Of a stretch of 64,000 nt of DNA, positions 44,323-55,949 are shown one piece after another. A program made the translations under genes and the position numbers. The stretch comes from Bettongia penicillata ogilbyi (Eukaryota; Chordata; Mammalia; Diprotodontia; Potoroidae), in the NCBI GenBank assembly GCA_023548195.1, contig JAJHZJ010000311.1:10121099-10185098 (forward strand), written 5' to 3'. The first letter of the stretch is position 1. Every line of letters begins with the position of its first letter. The notes under the pieces are model-generated. The model had not been told where the DNA came from, ran no database searches, and saw only the letters and a program-made list of their open reading frames with translations.

Positions 44323-44785
44323 TATCCAGATGAATGTTGGGCGAGATCTCTTCAATGGTTGCTACCTGCACAATCTGATGAGTTTTGATCAACCTCCTAT
44401 TTTCCTTTTTGACATCATATAGAAACAAATACCAGGCAAATGCCTACTATTTCTCTATCCTCATTGGTTTCCTTGAAGCAAGTCACTCAATTGGTGCTAT
44501 AATCAATTCCCCATTTTGTGGTTAAAGAGACAGGAAAGTATTATTTTGGAGGGGCATAGTAAAGTTGATTTCCAAGAATGCCATGTGACTCTCTCTTCAA
44601 GACAACTAAAGTAGGTTTCCACATTTCCACAGCCTGAGTTTCAAGTTCCTGTTTTGCTCCCAGCATGTCTCTTCTTCCGTTAACTTGAAGCTTCCAATAG
44701 TGCCCTTTCAACCCTCACATTGTTAATGCCTCTCCTCTGAAACTAAATTTTTATATTTTTATAAAACATATTTTGTATTTGTTTT
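44323..44785. other. Unassigned sequence
   Basis: I see no recognisable element. Confidence 0.45.
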
Positions 44786-44789
44786 TTGG

Positions 44790-44960
44790 GGCCAATGTGG
44801 TATGGTAGATAAGAGAATGTTAGAAACATTTCAAATCAAGTCCCACTGACCTTTAACATACATACAGGCTGTGTGATACTGAGGAATCACGTAACTTCTG
44901 GGTCTTGGAAATTTTCAAGGACTACATAACAGTCTTACAGACAAGGTACCAAATTGCACC
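44790..44960 (+). mobile_element. MIR-type SINE remnant
   Basis: Head-like 'CAATGTGGTATGGTAGATAA', then 'AGGCTGTGTGATACTGAGGA' and 'AATCACGTAACTTCTGGG' follow MIR order. Confidence 0.65.
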
Positions 44961-44994
44961 AAGAGAGGGAGTTTCTTCATTCAAGAATTCCTTG

Positions 44995-45180
44995 TGCAAT
45001 GAAATGACTCTTGGTCCTTCTCTTTATTTTGTAGATACTCATATCTCTTCACATTATTTCGACTAACAGAATATCAGCTCCTTGAGGGAAAGGACTATTC
45101 CATGTTTTTCCTTGCTTTCCATAAGCTTTAGCTCACTGACTATCAAATTTAAGTCCTTAATAAATACTCGTTGATTGATT
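44995..45180 (+). mobile_element. L2 3' end
   Basis: 'GAATATCAGCTCCTTGAGGG', 'AAAGGACTATTCCATG' and 'CCTTAATAAATACTCGTTGA' form the L2 terminus. Confidence 0.75.
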
Positions 45181-45364
45181 GGCAGAGCTGAGACAATAAA
45201 TATGTCTTGAGGGCAAGGAAAAACTGATACATTTTTTGAGGTCAGGAGTTTCAATCTGTGATACCTTTGATTAGGCATGGCTATCCTCTCCCCTCCTGGG
45301 AAATGACTGATTAGACTCTATATCCAATGCAGGTTCATACCTCAAAAGCTACTTTATCTATACT

Positions 45365-45435
45365 CCATCAGCAAACAAGCATTAATTCAACACCTTCTAT
45401 GTGTCAGACTCTGTGCTAAGGACTAGGCATATACT
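45365..45435 (-). mobile_element. L2 3' end fragment, minus strand
   Basis: 'AAGCATTAATTCAACACCTT' and 'CTATGTGTCAGACTCTGTGC' are inverted L2 terminus. The 45436-45800 stretch that follows is unassigned. Confidence 0.65.
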
Positions 45436-45809
45436 ACTTGCTGTTTCAATAACTCAAAGATTAATAATGTCATCAGTGAGATTACTTCTACCACATGTAG
45501 GGAAAACTCTCTTTGCCTACCTTGTAAAGAAACTTGAGTGGTTTGCGTAAGTTTCTGTGGGCAAAATTATTAGTCGATAGACAACATGTATGACAGACAC
45601 CCAATCCATTTTTGAATCCATATTTGAATCCTTTCCGTTTTGTTAACATTTGGCACACCATTGTTTCAATGGCATAGTCTACAGGAACCCAATGTTATCT
45701 TCACATTATGATGAAACATCAAAATGTGACTTTATTGGAGGATTTAACATGTATATAAGTAATACTGAGTAATCCCAATCTACCAACAAGAAGATTATGT
45801 TATCCTAAT

Positions 45810-45890
45810 CTCTACAGACAAATGAGATAATATTGGCGCGGTACCTGGCACATAGTTGGTGATTAATAAATGTTTATTTCCTCCACTCTT
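45810..45890 (+). mobile_element. MIR 3' end
   Basis: 'GACAAATGAGATAATATTGG', 'CGGTACCTGGCACATAG' and 'TGGTGATTAATAAATG' are the MIR/L2-shared terminus. Confidence 0.7.
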
Positions 45891-46149
45891 TTTACTCCCG
45901 CAAGTTCTCTTTCAACTATACTTTTCCAGTACTTGTAATATTTCACCTTTCCTGGGAATCTGTTGTGGACCTTTTACATACAGTTTTTTTCAAATATCAA
46001 AGTTATGATTAGGCATGAACTAGGTGCTTATCATCTGCTATTATCAACCAGCTGGGGGAAGCACTGTGACATAATGAAAGGAGAGTTGGATCTGGAACTG
46101 TACTCCAGTTTGCTATTTACTATCTATATTACCTGGAACAAAATTTTTC

Positions 46150-46300
46150 CTTTTTTTTTTGTGAGGCAATCAGGGTTAAGTAATTTGCTCAGGGTCACAG
46201 AGCTATTAAGTGTCAAGTGTCTGAGGCTAGATCTGAACTCAGTTTCCCTTGACTCAAGCACTGATTCTCTACTCACTACATCACCTAGCTGCCCCTGGAA
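46150..46300 (-). mobile_element. tRNA-headed marsupial SINE, minus strand
   Basis: 'GAGGCAATCAGGGTTAAGTA', 'TTTGCTCAGGGTCACAGAGC', 'AGTGTCTGAGGCTAGATC' and the head 'TACATCACCTAGCTGCCCC' give a complete inverted short SINE with its T-run on the left. It makes up the middle of the longest open frame in the window (45963-46409), which is therefore not a gene. Confidence 0.9.
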
Positions 46301-46486
46301 CATATTATTTCATATTTTTGACTTAATGTTTTTCCTCTATAAATACAGTATTTTGAAGAAGATTACTATAAGACCTTCATCTTCTATAATTGATTTGTGT
46401 TGCATGTGAAATAGTCTCTTCCAAAAGACAAAAAGAAACTTTGTCTTTCTACAAAGATTTACAAACATATCTCTTGTGTTAGTTTG

Positions 46487-46690
46487 GGAGAGTTCTTAAT
46501 CTGAAATTCAGGAACTTGCTTTTACTTTTTATAAATGTTTTTTTAGTAACTGTACTTCAATATTATTGTTTCCCTTTACAGTAAAAGGTAGTTTAGTTTA
46601 TTCATTGAAAAATATGATTCAGAAAAAATGTTCATAGATTTCATTAGATTGCCCAAAGGATCTAAGACAAAAAAAGATCAAGAATCCCTG
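46487..46690. mobile_element. hAT-type remnant, near full length
   Basis: Left end 'GGAGAGTTCTTAATCTG'; right end 'CAAGAATCCCTG', its inverse. The interior 'AGTAACTGTACTTCAATATT' matches other copies of the TTCTTAACCT family. It is about 200 bp and has no ORF. Confidence 0.7.
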
Positions 46691-46839
46691 TTTTAAATAC
46701 TTATAGAGTGACTAGGATTGAATGATGGGCAAATGAATAGAAATTCATTAAAATATTTGATAGTACCTCCAAAAATATCTATATACTAGAGACAAAACAA
46801 ATCTAAACTCGATCCTCAAAAGGTCAAACATCACTGAGG

Positions 46840-46930
46840 TTGCTCCTGGAGGGCAGGGTCTAATCTATTTTTCTCTCCATCACTAGTGTATATTATATAC
46901 TTGAACCTTTAAGAGTATCTTCTGAGGTAA
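46840..46930 (+). mobile_element. L2 3' end fragment
   Basis: 'CTCCTGGAGGGCAGGGTCTA' and 'TTTCTCTCCATCACTAGTG' resemble the L2 terminus. Confidence 0.5.
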
Positions 46931-46939
46931 AATACATAA

Positions 46940-47215
46940 TTGAATTTGCTGCTTTGCTGTTAAGTCTTTCAGTTATGTCTGATTCTTCATGACCCCAATT
47001 GAGGCTTTCTTGGAAAAGATACTGGAGTGTTTTGCAATTTCCTTCTCCTGCTCATTTCATAAAGGAGAAAACTGAGGCAAACAGGGTCAAGTGACTTGCA
47101 CAGGGTCCCACAGCTAGGACGTGTCTGAGGCCATATTTGAACTCAGAAGAATGGGTCCTCCTGACTTCAGATCTGCCACTCTATCTACTGCACCACGTAG
47201 CTACCCCCAACAATT
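46940..47215 (-). mobile_element. MAR1-type SINE, full length, minus strand
   Basis: 'TCAGTTATGTCTGATTCTTC', 'ATGACCCCAATTGAGGCTTT', 'GCAATTTCCTTCTCCTGCTC', 'GTGACTTGCACAGGGTCCCA' and the head 'TGCACCACGTAGCTACCCCC' are all present, inverted. Confidence 0.9.
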
Positions 47216-48085
47216 TTCTGCTGCCCACCACAAAAAGACTTTCCTTTTAATACTATCCTTTCAGTTCTGGGGGCTGGGGAAGGAGCCCTAGAGCTGCAGT
47301 GTTCTACTTTAGTAATCTCCTACTCTTGCCCTTGTGATGTTTGGATTAAATAGTCACATTTTTTCATGGTAATACCTGAAGCTTAGTGTCATTTATTCTG
47401 ACCATATTTAGTGTTTTTCAAGCAGTGACCTAGAATTTCTTAGGAGAAATAGAGCGTATTAATCTATTGTTGCCACTATTCTTTGTAAGTTTTTTGTTGA
47501 AACAATTTCCAGATTGTTGGAGTTGTGACAGTGCTACCCAAATTTGGTTGAAGGCCCTAAGATCACATCCAGTGTGTACATGCTTTGGAACAGACTACTT
47601 ATATAGGTGGTCTAATGACTAACTCTGTTGGAAGACTCAATATGTATTCAAGGGTAAAATTGTATTATTCCAATAGGGGGAAAATGTGCTGGATCCCAAA
47701 GCAGACACAATTCCAAACATCCAAAGTTTCATAAATCAAAACTTGCATTCTGACTGGTAACAGCAGGGCTAGATCCATGTGTATAAACTGAGAGAGGTGT
47801 GGCTTCCAAAGCCACTCCATCCCCTTGTATATACAGATGAGAATTTATTACATTCAGCCAGCAGGGCCCATTTGCCTCTATGGCTCAAGGCTTGCTTTCC
47901 AGAAGCTTTCCTTTCTCTATCGGTCTCTCAGCTATGAGAGCCATAAGAGATATGCTCCTTTCTCCCTGCACGCCATTTGTATTCTTTGGAGTGCTTTGCC
48001 TTTTAAAGCCAAAGGTGCGTCAGTTCATGGGGCTGTCAGTCAAACTTGACCTCTTCCAATTTTCAGGCTTCTGATGTCTATTTAC
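47216..48085. other. Unassigned sequence
   Basis: Two overlapping open frames lie at 47825-48074 on the plus strand, but neither has recognisable motifs. I see no repeat I can name. Confidence 0.45.
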
Positions 48086-48089
48086 TAAG

Positions 48090-48255
48090 AGGCAGGATGA
48101 TACAGTGGGGTGGGAGAGTAGCTCTGGAGTTGGAGTCAAAAGCCATGAGTTTATATCTTAGCCCTGTAGCTTACTACTTATGCCATTTTTAGCAAATTAG
48201 TGAATATTTCAGGATCCCAGTTCCTTCACCTATAAAATGATATGTTTGCCCTAGA
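48090..48255 (+). mobile_element. MIR/THER SINE
   Basis: Head 'GGCAGGATGATACAGTGGGG', then 'GTAGCTTACTACTTATGCCA' and the core 'CAGTTCCTTCACCTATAAAA'. It ends where a hAT element begins. Confidence 0.7.
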
Positions 48256-48257
48256 TT

Positions 48258-48417
48258 ATTTGTCAAACTCAAATTGAAATGGATCCCTAATAGCCACATA
48301 TTGACTTAGAAAACCACAAGTTAACTTTATCTAGGTTGCATTGTATTTTATTTATTTTGCTAAACATTTCCTAATTACCTTTTAATCAGTGGTTGCACTC
48401 TGAATTTGACATCTCTG
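48258..48417. mobile_element. hAT-type MITE (GTGTCAAAC family)
   Basis: The ends 'TTGTCAAACTCAAATTG' and, inverted, 'CAGAGATGTCAAATTC' are paired. The interior 'CACATATTGACTTAGAAAAC' and 'TTTATTTATTTTGCTAAACA' is shared with hAT MITEs I remember from marsupials. It is about 160 bp and has no ORF. Confidence 0.6.
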
Positions 48418-48544
48418 AGTTAGACAAACTTGGAGTTCCTTCCAGATCTGACTTTATACATACATACACACATATATCTTTCAAGACAACAACGTGATTT
48501 CTGTTGTTATATCTGATATGTTCTCAATTTTTCTTATGTTTAAC

Positions 48545-48700
48545 CTCTGTAATCTCTTTTGTTGTTCAACAATCATTTGTTAAGCAGTTACTAACTGTAT
48601 GCCAGGCACTTTGCTTTGGAATGGGTCTATAAAAACAAAAGTGACAGTTCTAGATCTTAAGGGGCTCTGATTCCTTCTGCTGGGAAACGTTAAATATATA
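48545..48700 (-). mobile_element. L2 3' end, minus strand
   Basis: 'CAACAATCATTTGTTAAGCA', 'TGTATGCCAGGCACTTTGC' and 'GATCTTAAGGGGCTCTGATT' are inverted L2. Confidence 0.75.
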
Positions 48701-49430
48701 AACAAGAGAAATACACAGTAATTTTGTTTGGGTGGGTGGGAAGAAGAAGATGGAGGTAAGTTAGACATTAACAACTCCACAATCGAGAGAGGTCATTTGC
48801 TATCTAGGCCATTCCTTTGAAATTCACAAAAATCAATTTCTATTCAAAATATTCCAGGAGAAAAAATTATTCAAAACCTCAACTCCTCACTTTCATGAAA
48901 CCCTCAATATAAACTTTATCAAAGTAGGCATTTTAAAAAGTACTGTTTTATTTACATCTTCAACATAGTATCTTAGCAAGGTTCAAGTCTTTTACACACA
49001 CATACACAATTAAAAGAGAAACAACTGTAGAAAAACACAGTTGTTGCATTTTTTTCAAAGTTCACAGATCCCAGATTCAGAACCTCTAGTATAAAGGAAT
49101 TGAGCAGGGTCTAATGGTCAATATCAGTCATGCCCTTCCATGGCTAGCTTGTCAACTTACCAAGTCTCACGAACATTCAATTTATGGAGACAAGTGTTCA
49201 CATCATCTGATTCGCACATTTTCCCAAAGACAATCTATATACTATGTGAATTGTAACCTGATGGATACACAACTTGGTTATTTAGACTTGTTCGCTTCTT
49301 AATCTTTGTTTATGCTATCACTTATAAGTCTTAGAATGGATTATCTTGTCAATCATCTCATAAATGTGACTATCGTCATTATAGAAGCATTTTTCTGTAT
49401 GTGTGTTGAATTTCCTTATTGCTCTTTCCT
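48701..49430. other. Unassigned sequence with a possible hAT end
   Basis: 'CACAGATCCCAGATTCAGAA' (49063-49082) looks like the inverted end of a hAT element, but the other end is not visible. Confidence 0.4.
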
Positions 49431-50042
49431 CCTGCTTCATCTCTTTCTCTCTCTTTCTCGCTCTCTCTCATTTCTCCATTTCATATGAAGACAGACCAAT
49501 TTGTGTAAGTTAAAGAGGAGCTCATTTTTCATGTTCTATGAGGAAACAGATCTGAAATATAGGTCCAGGCATACCTTCATTTAGTGGGATGCTAAAGGTA
49601 TATTAACCTCTCTCTGTATATACTACAATTCTCACCTTTCAGAGTAACCTTCAACAAGATTTTTTTAAAAATGTAAAAAAGGAAAAGCTTTAAGAGAAAA
49701 ACCCAATAATCTTTTGAATGAAATTTATAGTGATTTGTTTTACCATTTGTTTGTAGCTCTTAAATGACTAAGAATATGTCCTTATGTTGGTTAAAGTAAA
49801 AAAAAAAGAATGCTGCCATTTGGGGCATCCATCTAGTGAGAGATTAATAATGCTTGTTCCATTTTTGCTTATTCCCAGTCTTTTGATTTTGATCCAATTT
49901 CAATAGTCACGTGATTCACCAGTTAGTTCTCCTAGAGGGAATCTAAAGGATGTCAGAATGTTGACTATAGATTGAAGACTGAGTATATTCAGAGATTGTT
50001 GTTGTTCTGTATAAAGTTCTAAAATAAAGGACACCATATAGT
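49431..50042. other. Unassigned sequence
   Basis: It opens with a CT-rich patch at 49435-49480. I see no repeat or coding signal after that. Confidence 0.45.
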
Positions 50043-50140
50043 CCAATGGTGTCAAACGCAAATGGAAACAGGAGCCACTAAACCATGTAGTCAACCATCA
50101 GGAGTCATGTGGGCTCTAGGGCCATGCATTTGAAACCTCA
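50043..50140. mobile_element. Short hAT MITE (GTGTCAAAC family)
   Basis: 'CAATGGTGTCAAACGCAAAT' on the left and 'CATTTGAAACCTCAG' on the right look like its paired ends. Most of the interior is deleted compared with the copy at 48.3 kb. Confidence 0.5.
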
Positions 50141-50173
50141 GATGTGTGTGTAAGGTGAAGCATTATTCAACAG

Positions 50174-50310
50174 CAGGGATTCTTAACTTAGAGAGTTGGG
50201 TTTTTTTTTTAACAGTTTGGTAATTATTTCAATACAAATCATTTGCTTTGTAATCCTATGTATTGTACTTTATATATTTTTAAAAATCATTTTTGTAAGA
50301 AGTAAATAGA
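50174..50310. mobile_element. hAT-type remnant (TTCTTAACCT family), one end
   Basis: It starts 'CAGGGATTCTTAACTTAG' and contains 'TTTGTAATCCTATGTATTG'. The other end is missing. Confidence 0.65.
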
Positions 50311-51500
50311 GTTCACTAAACTGCCAAAGAGTTCCATGATGCATAAAATGATTAGGCTAAGGACCCATGTTCTATAGATTAGTTGTATAAATCCTGTTCC
50401 TGTCTGGGAATTTATTCTCATATGTTGAAACAGAAGTAGAAATAGAGTGAGACTGAACCAAAATAAACCAACTGCAGAGTAGGACTGATAAATAAAGTGA
50501 GTCCTTGGTTGGGACAACACAAAGATGGCTCTCATAGATGATGTGTAGAGATATTCAGAATAGGGGCTAAGGAAATGTATAAGCAAAGAATGTTGAGTAT
50601 TGGCTCATTTTGACTAAGATTAAGTGTGGCATCAGGAATAGATGAATGAAGTCACTCATTGTAAGTTGAGGAACATACAACGCTCCCACAGACATAGGAT
50701 ATTCAAAAGGGCATCAAGAACCACTCCTCATAAGACCTGGGTTAAAGTCTTGGCTATCTTTCACTTATTGCACAACATCGGGTCAGTCTTCAGTTGTCAG
50801 TTTAGTCTTCAAAACAACTAGTGTGTTTATATTAACTAAATTATAAGACCATTGCAAGGAAGGCCCTTTGCAATCTGGAAGATTCTATACAGGTTTTGTC
50901 ATCACACCTTAATGAGATCTCAATCTCACTGAAGTTCAGAAATATTTTGATTGATTTCCTTCTACTAGTTCTCAAGAAAATAATAATGATGTGTTCTTGC
51001 TAATTTCAGAACGGAGAAAGCCTTCACATTGAAGTATTTTATTCCAATTTGTATAGTGTCCCTTTTGAGCATGAATCATTTAGGACAGTTTGTGTCCTCC
51101 ATGTATTTCTAAGTTTCTCTGAAAGTTGTTTAGCATTCCATCAGAAGGAGAAGGTAGGTATAGTGTTGTATTTCCAAGAACTATACTTATTCTGTAAATG
51201 ACTGATATTTCCCAGCTTACAATATAGGGAAACTGAGTAAGTAGATAAGATGCTTAAGATAGATAGAACACAGGAGAAGGCAGGTTTTTTTGTAAAAATT
51301 AAATCGCATCATAGATCCCTGAAACTAACTGTAAAACTGCTTTACTAGTAGGCAAAAGCACAGGTTATTCTGGTATTTTTGTAAGCAAAAATAATTTTGG
51401 TATTTCTTAGTGTGAACACCATCTTCCTATATTATAGATTGCCAGGCTTGAGGTGACTTACCAATAAATCATCGTGGGATTTTGCAGTTTAATAAATTCT
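50311..51500. other. Unassigned sequence with a MIR scrap
   Basis: 'CTCATAAGACCTGGGTTAAA' (50727-50746) may be a MIR head. Otherwise I see nothing recognisable. Confidence 0.45.
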
Positions 51501-51504
51501 GTAA

Positions 51505-51640
51505 TCATAGAGGCAGTCTGATCTAAGTATTGAATTTGGAATTGAGAAGACTTGGTTAAAGGCCTACTGTTGCTTTAAAATTGGGTGACATTTGCATTCA
51601 TTGTACCTCAGGTACCTTCCTTGTATTTTCAAAGCCCTGT
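51505..51640 (+). mobile_element. MIR remnant
   Basis: 'GAGGCAGTCTGATCTAAGTA' and 'GAATTGAGAAGACTTGGTTA' resemble a decayed MIR head and body. Confidence 0.45.
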
Positions 51641-52090
51641 AGGTGACATGCAGACCTCCCCAAGATCATGAAATCAAAGATACATCCTTTATGCATTGGT
51701 ATAATAAACACGATTATAAAAGTAATTTCAAATTTTAGACAAACTAAAATAGAAGCCAACTATCTTTCCTACCACATTCTAAAATGGTAAAGCCATGAAT
51801 AAAGAATTTAAATCACATTAAGTGGTTTGAGTGATAAGAGAAACTTATATGTGTTTTTATTTTACTTTTCTTTTTAATGTAATGATATTGTGAATAAAAC
51901 CTAGAAAAAATACCTAGAAATACTTGTAATAAAATCTTCTCACCATATAATTGTTTAAAATTATAAAAATAGCAATGGTACAGTCCTATTATAACAAGGT
52001 CCTTGTCAATAGTAAAACTATTCCGGGATACTGCACTAGCATATGTAAAAGCAAAACTGAAGTAGGACCTGTCCATGATCCACACCTCCA
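51641..52090. other. Unassigned AT-rich sequence
   Basis: I see no repeat or coding signal. Confidence 0.45.
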
Positions 52091-52345
52091 ACTAACATTG
52101 TTGCTAATCTAGACATTAAAAGTAAAAGAGAAATACAGTGTCTGTGGGGCAGTATTAATCTTTACTCCATCATTAAACAATGAGAAATATTGGGCTGTTT
52201 TTGTTAAGGATTAGGAAAATGCTTTTGGAAACAGATAAACATTTGTCCCTGCTGGAAGCTCCTTCAGCAGTAATGCATCATTATGCCTGACCAGCCCTAG
52301 AAACCTTGGAAAGACAAAATATGTACATGCTGGTTGTTAAGCATA
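52091..52345. promoter_or_regulatory. Candidate conserved non-coding element
   Basis: The roughly 250-bp repeat-free block includes 'CTCCATCATTAAACAATGAG' and 'TTCAGCAGTAATGCATCATT', the latter holding an ATGCAT palindrome beside TAAT cores. The word complexity resembles vertebrate enhancers. Function is only inferred. Confidence 0.25.
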
Positions 52346-52453
52346 TGTGATATGTTTTGCCTTGTCACCTGGCAACAGAAAGGTTTTTCTAAACAAGTTT
52401 TGTACTTTGCCAAAATTCAAACTTTTTGAAACTCTTAAACTGGTTGCTTTTCT

Positions 52454-52555
<102 letters not shown>

Positions 52556-52724
52556 ACATTCATGAAATATAACTCAAAGTTTAGCTTCATCAAGAGGACA
52601 AATCTTAATTCAAGTACTGATTGAGAGGTTTTGCTAGGGGATGAATTTAAGTTAATAGAATCCTTCACCTTTGTCTTCACTCCAATGCCCATTAGAGATT
52701 TTTACCCACCTTCTGAAGTATTTC

Positions 52725-52905
52725 ATGGGATCATAGATTTTAAGCTGGAAGAGACCATGCATGTCCAATCCTCAGATTTTATAGATGAGGAGCTGTGGTC
52801 CTGTGGGGTTAAGGTTGCAAAGGTAAACAGTAGGAAAAGGATGCAAACCTGGGAGCTCAGACTAGGTTTCCATCATTTCCACCACCATCCTCTGCACTTC
52901 ATCTG
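52725..52905 (-). mobile_element. THER/MIR SINE, minus strand
   Basis: 'GATCATAGATTTTAAGCTGG', 'AAGAGACCATGCATGTCCAA' and 'TTTTATAGATGAGGAGCTGT' are the inverted THER end and core. Confidence 0.8.
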
Positions 52906-52939
52906 AGTATATACTGACTGAACTAGGTGTAGCATGACT

Positions 52940-53125
52940 TAGGAGGTCTACACTAAACTAAACAGCAGAAGACCAATATTCTAATCCAGATTCTGCCACT
53001 GTTTAGTTGTGTGTCCTCGAGAAAGTTAATTAAGTTCCTTGGAACTCAGTTTATACAATGAAATGTTTGAGCTAGATGGTTTCAAGTCTTCCTTTCAGCT
53101 CTAAGGTTTTCTGATTTCTAAGACT
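52940..53125 (+). mobile_element. THER/MIR SINE
   Basis: 'GCCACTGTTTAGTTGTGTGT' and 'GAGCTAGATGGTTTCAAGTC' identify it. With the preceding minus-strand copy it forms a tail-to-head SINE pair. Confidence 0.7.
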
Positions 53126-54700
53126 GCAAATAACACACAAAGTATTTTAGAATGTAATCTTATTGTAATAATTGAGAAAGAAGTTTTAAATAAAGTATTC
53201 TGACATGACCCTCAAGTGAGGATCTCAGAGGGGTTAAGGAATGTGAATGAAACTTCATACAAGCTACACATAAAGGACTTATACTTTAGAAATATGAAAG
53301 CAGAAATGTGGTTTTCCCAAGGTCACAAAGGAGTATCAGCCTTCCATATTACACTATCCTATGCCTGTGCTTTAATTCCTCCTTTCTCCCGTGTGCTCAG
53401 GCATATCTACTCTTTAAAGCAAATTACTTTTACAAAAACCCACTGAAGTGTCATGAACATTTAGAGAAAGTATTTCCAGTGCCATTATTACTGATTACCA
53501 ACAGAGAGATGGTGTCTTTTTGAATCACTCTTCTCACTCAACCCATTTCCTAAAAGTGACAGCTATAACCTTCACCACTCCTACAGGATTAAATAGTTTA
53601 CCTGGATTTTCAGAAAGGATAGACTATCTGATGCAGAACAAATCCAGCAGAAGGGGGAGGCAATTGATTATGAATGACAAAGCTTCAATAGTGGCACCAA
53701 TATCTTGGGAACTGGCAATGATGAGCTGTCTCATTCCTCCCTCTCCTCTTCTCCCTATATCATCCTCGATAGCACATCCAAATTACACTCAAAATAAAAA
53801 TGGATGGCGCAATAAAATTCATGCATAAGTTTTGATTCTCTATTACTATGTCATCAAAGAGGTACAGAGGCTAAAAATGCATACTTGTTACTAAATGTAT
53901 TCGACCAACAAGAGACACTAGAGTGCTACATGATGGAGGTTTGTTATAAGAGTGAGTATTCAGATTTTTATTACTTTAATGATTTTTCAAAAATTGTCTT
54001 CCTACTTGTGCCACCAAGGAGGAAAAGATGTCTTAAATGTTAAAACAATAGTAGCTTCTTTGGTGAGCGACGCAGCACTTGGTAATAATGCAGTACATTT
54101 TGAAGAGATCTGTAGTTTTTCAAAGACAAACATCAAATAGAAAGAAAAAGGTTATGTCACCTTCACCCTCACAGTACTGTCATTTATATGCTATCAGCTC
54201 ATTAAATTCACATTAAGATACTCCATGGGACTTTAGTTGCTATTAGTGCACCTAAAATGGCATAACAAAATCTCAGTTCACTTTAAGAGAGATGGCATTG
54301 CGACATTTTGTATTTCATCACTGAATTATTATAGTCTCAGATGCATTCTGCTGTGATGGTAATGGAAGGAGGAATGCTGGAGAGGAAAGCTGTCCATTTG
54401 TTTATCCCTTGGGAAAGGAAAAGCAAAGTTTGATAAAAAAAAAAATAGAGAGTGAAAGTAAAGCATTAACGATTTAACCCCTGTAGCAGTTCTGAAGAAC
54501 ATACAAGGAAAGGCTTTATATACTTCTACAGAATATTCAACACAAAGTACATTTTCTTGTTTGAAAGATCCTTCAAGAGACATGAGGTAAAGTGAATAAA
54601 GACCCACAGACACATTGGTACTTATTGCGATTTTTTTCCCCACTGAGGTAAGTATACCTCGTATCACTCCCACACAAAATCAGTTTTTGCATATATTCAT
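53126..54700. other. Repeat-free block, possibly conserved
   Basis: Except for a weak MIR-like phrase near 53310-53335, this stretch lacks mobile DNA. Segments 53600-53720 and 54180-54480 have mixed composition with ATTA cores. The open frames at 53520-53828 (plus) and 54329-54673 (minus) have no recognisable motifs. Confidence 0.35.
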
Positions 54701-55005
54701 ACATATGCTTCAATTTTCTTTTCTAATAGCATTTTTCTAGCTTAATTCTTTTATGAAATTGAGCAGTGTCTCATAGGTGAAGTACAATCTGTCAAATATC
54801 AGAATCTCATTAAAATGCAACAGAACCCTATCATAATAGGGCTCATTAGTATTAGTAAAAGCTATGATGCCTCCAAAACTGACCTCAAGCTATCTGACCC
54901 AGGCTTCGTATAACATTTCCCACAAATTTTATACATCTTTGTATAGAATAAAGGTCAAATCTTGTCCCATTCTCCTAACAATGCCAAAAATATGCAAAAC
55001 TGAAG
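54701..55005. other. Unassigned sequence
   Basis: I see no element I can name. Confidence 0.45.
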
Positions 55006-55009
55006 AGCC

Positions 55010-55165
55010 GGCTCCTCTTGTGTCAGCCTATTAGAACTCAGATTTAAACACCAGTTAAATGACATATGACCTGTGTGGTTTTAGTCAAGGTGCCTAAATA
55101 GACTTTCTGAGTCTGTTTTCTCATCTGAAATTGAGAGGGTTGGACTAGATTATCTTTTATCAGTT
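55010..55165 (+). mobile_element. THER-type SINE
   Basis: 'ATGACCTGTGTGGTTTTAGT', 'CTGTTTTCTCATCTGAAATT' and 'GAGGGTTGGACTAGATTATC' are diagnostic of the THER core and ending. Confidence 0.8.
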
Positions 55166-55199
55166 CCTCAGAATTTATTGTAGCCCAAGGTAAAGGAGT

Positions 55200-55285
55200 A
55201 GGGGAGGCAGAGGATATGTTAGAAAGAATAATGCATTTGAAGTCAGGGAGACTGGGTTCTAATCCTTACCCTGCTAGTTACAAGG
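55200..55285 (+). mobile_element. MIR-type SINE head
   Basis: 'AGGCAGAGGATATGTTAGAA' and 'GTCAGGGAGACTGGGTTCTA' are the tRNA-like head. It stops at a G-run at 55285-55293. Confidence 0.65.
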
Positions 55286-55394
55286 GGGGGGGGGTCACCA
55301 TGGGTTCCACTTTCTCTCTAGGCTTTGCCCCAGACTTTTTCTACTGTATCACAACAGCCTCCTCTCCTGAGAAGATCAATGTACTTTGGAACTT

Positions 55395-55705
55395 CTTATC
55401 CTGAAAATACCTTTCATGCTCCTTAGCCCCTTCCACTGAGAACCTGGGTCCTCCTCAAGTTTTCATTTTAGGGAAACCATTCATGTCAACCATATCTCCA
55501 TTCCTCTCTTGGTTCCACTCCTAAGTTTCCAGATGTTCTCCCTCATATTTCCCTGACCTTCACTCCTCATTTTATTTTCTCTTACCCTATTTGAGTATAC
55601 ACTCCTTGAGGACAGGGACTGTTTTTCTTTCTGCTTGAATTGATATAGCCTAGGCTTAACACAATCCAATGACCCATAAGAAGTGCTTAATAAAGAGTTC
55701 TTGAC
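55395..55705 (+). mobile_element. L2 3' region
   Basis: 'GTATACACTCCTTGAGGACA', 'GGGACTGTTTTTCTTTCTGC' and 'AAGTGCTTAATAAAGAGTTC' form a well-preserved L2 terminus. Confidence 0.85.
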
Positions 55706-55800
55706 TTGACTTATGCAAATCACTTCATTTCTCTGAGATTCAGTTTCCTCATCTGTAAACTGTGATGATGTCTACAATTCTTTCCAGCTCTTTGTGATGA
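55706..55800 (+). mobile_element. THER/MIR SINE fragment
   Basis: 'AGATTCAGTTTCCTCATCTG' and 'ACAATTCTTTCCAGCTC' are core plus ending. Confidence 0.8.
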
Positions 55801-55847
55801 CAAGTCATGTGTAAAGTATGTTTCTAAGGCCAAACATTCTTCATCAC

Positions 55848-55945
55848 TGTGTGTGTGTGTGTGTGTCTTGAATCCTTTGACAGTCTGGTGAATATTTAGC
55901 AAAATAATATTTTATAATAATTAAAATAAAATACATAAACACTAA
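55848..55945. mobile_element. hAT-type remnant with (TG)n tract
   Basis: A short (TG)n run is followed by 'AATCCTTTGACAGTCTGGTG' and 'AAAATAAAATACATAAACAC', the interior of the TTCTTAACCT family. The (TG)n sits at the same internal site as in the copy at 44.1 kb. Confidence 0.6.
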
Positions 55946-55949
55946 TATG

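Noticed and set aside
45963..46409. Longest open frame in the window, 148 codons, plus strand
   Set aside because: Its middle third is a minus-strand tRNA-headed SINE (46150-46300). No motif, domain or splice context supports a gene.
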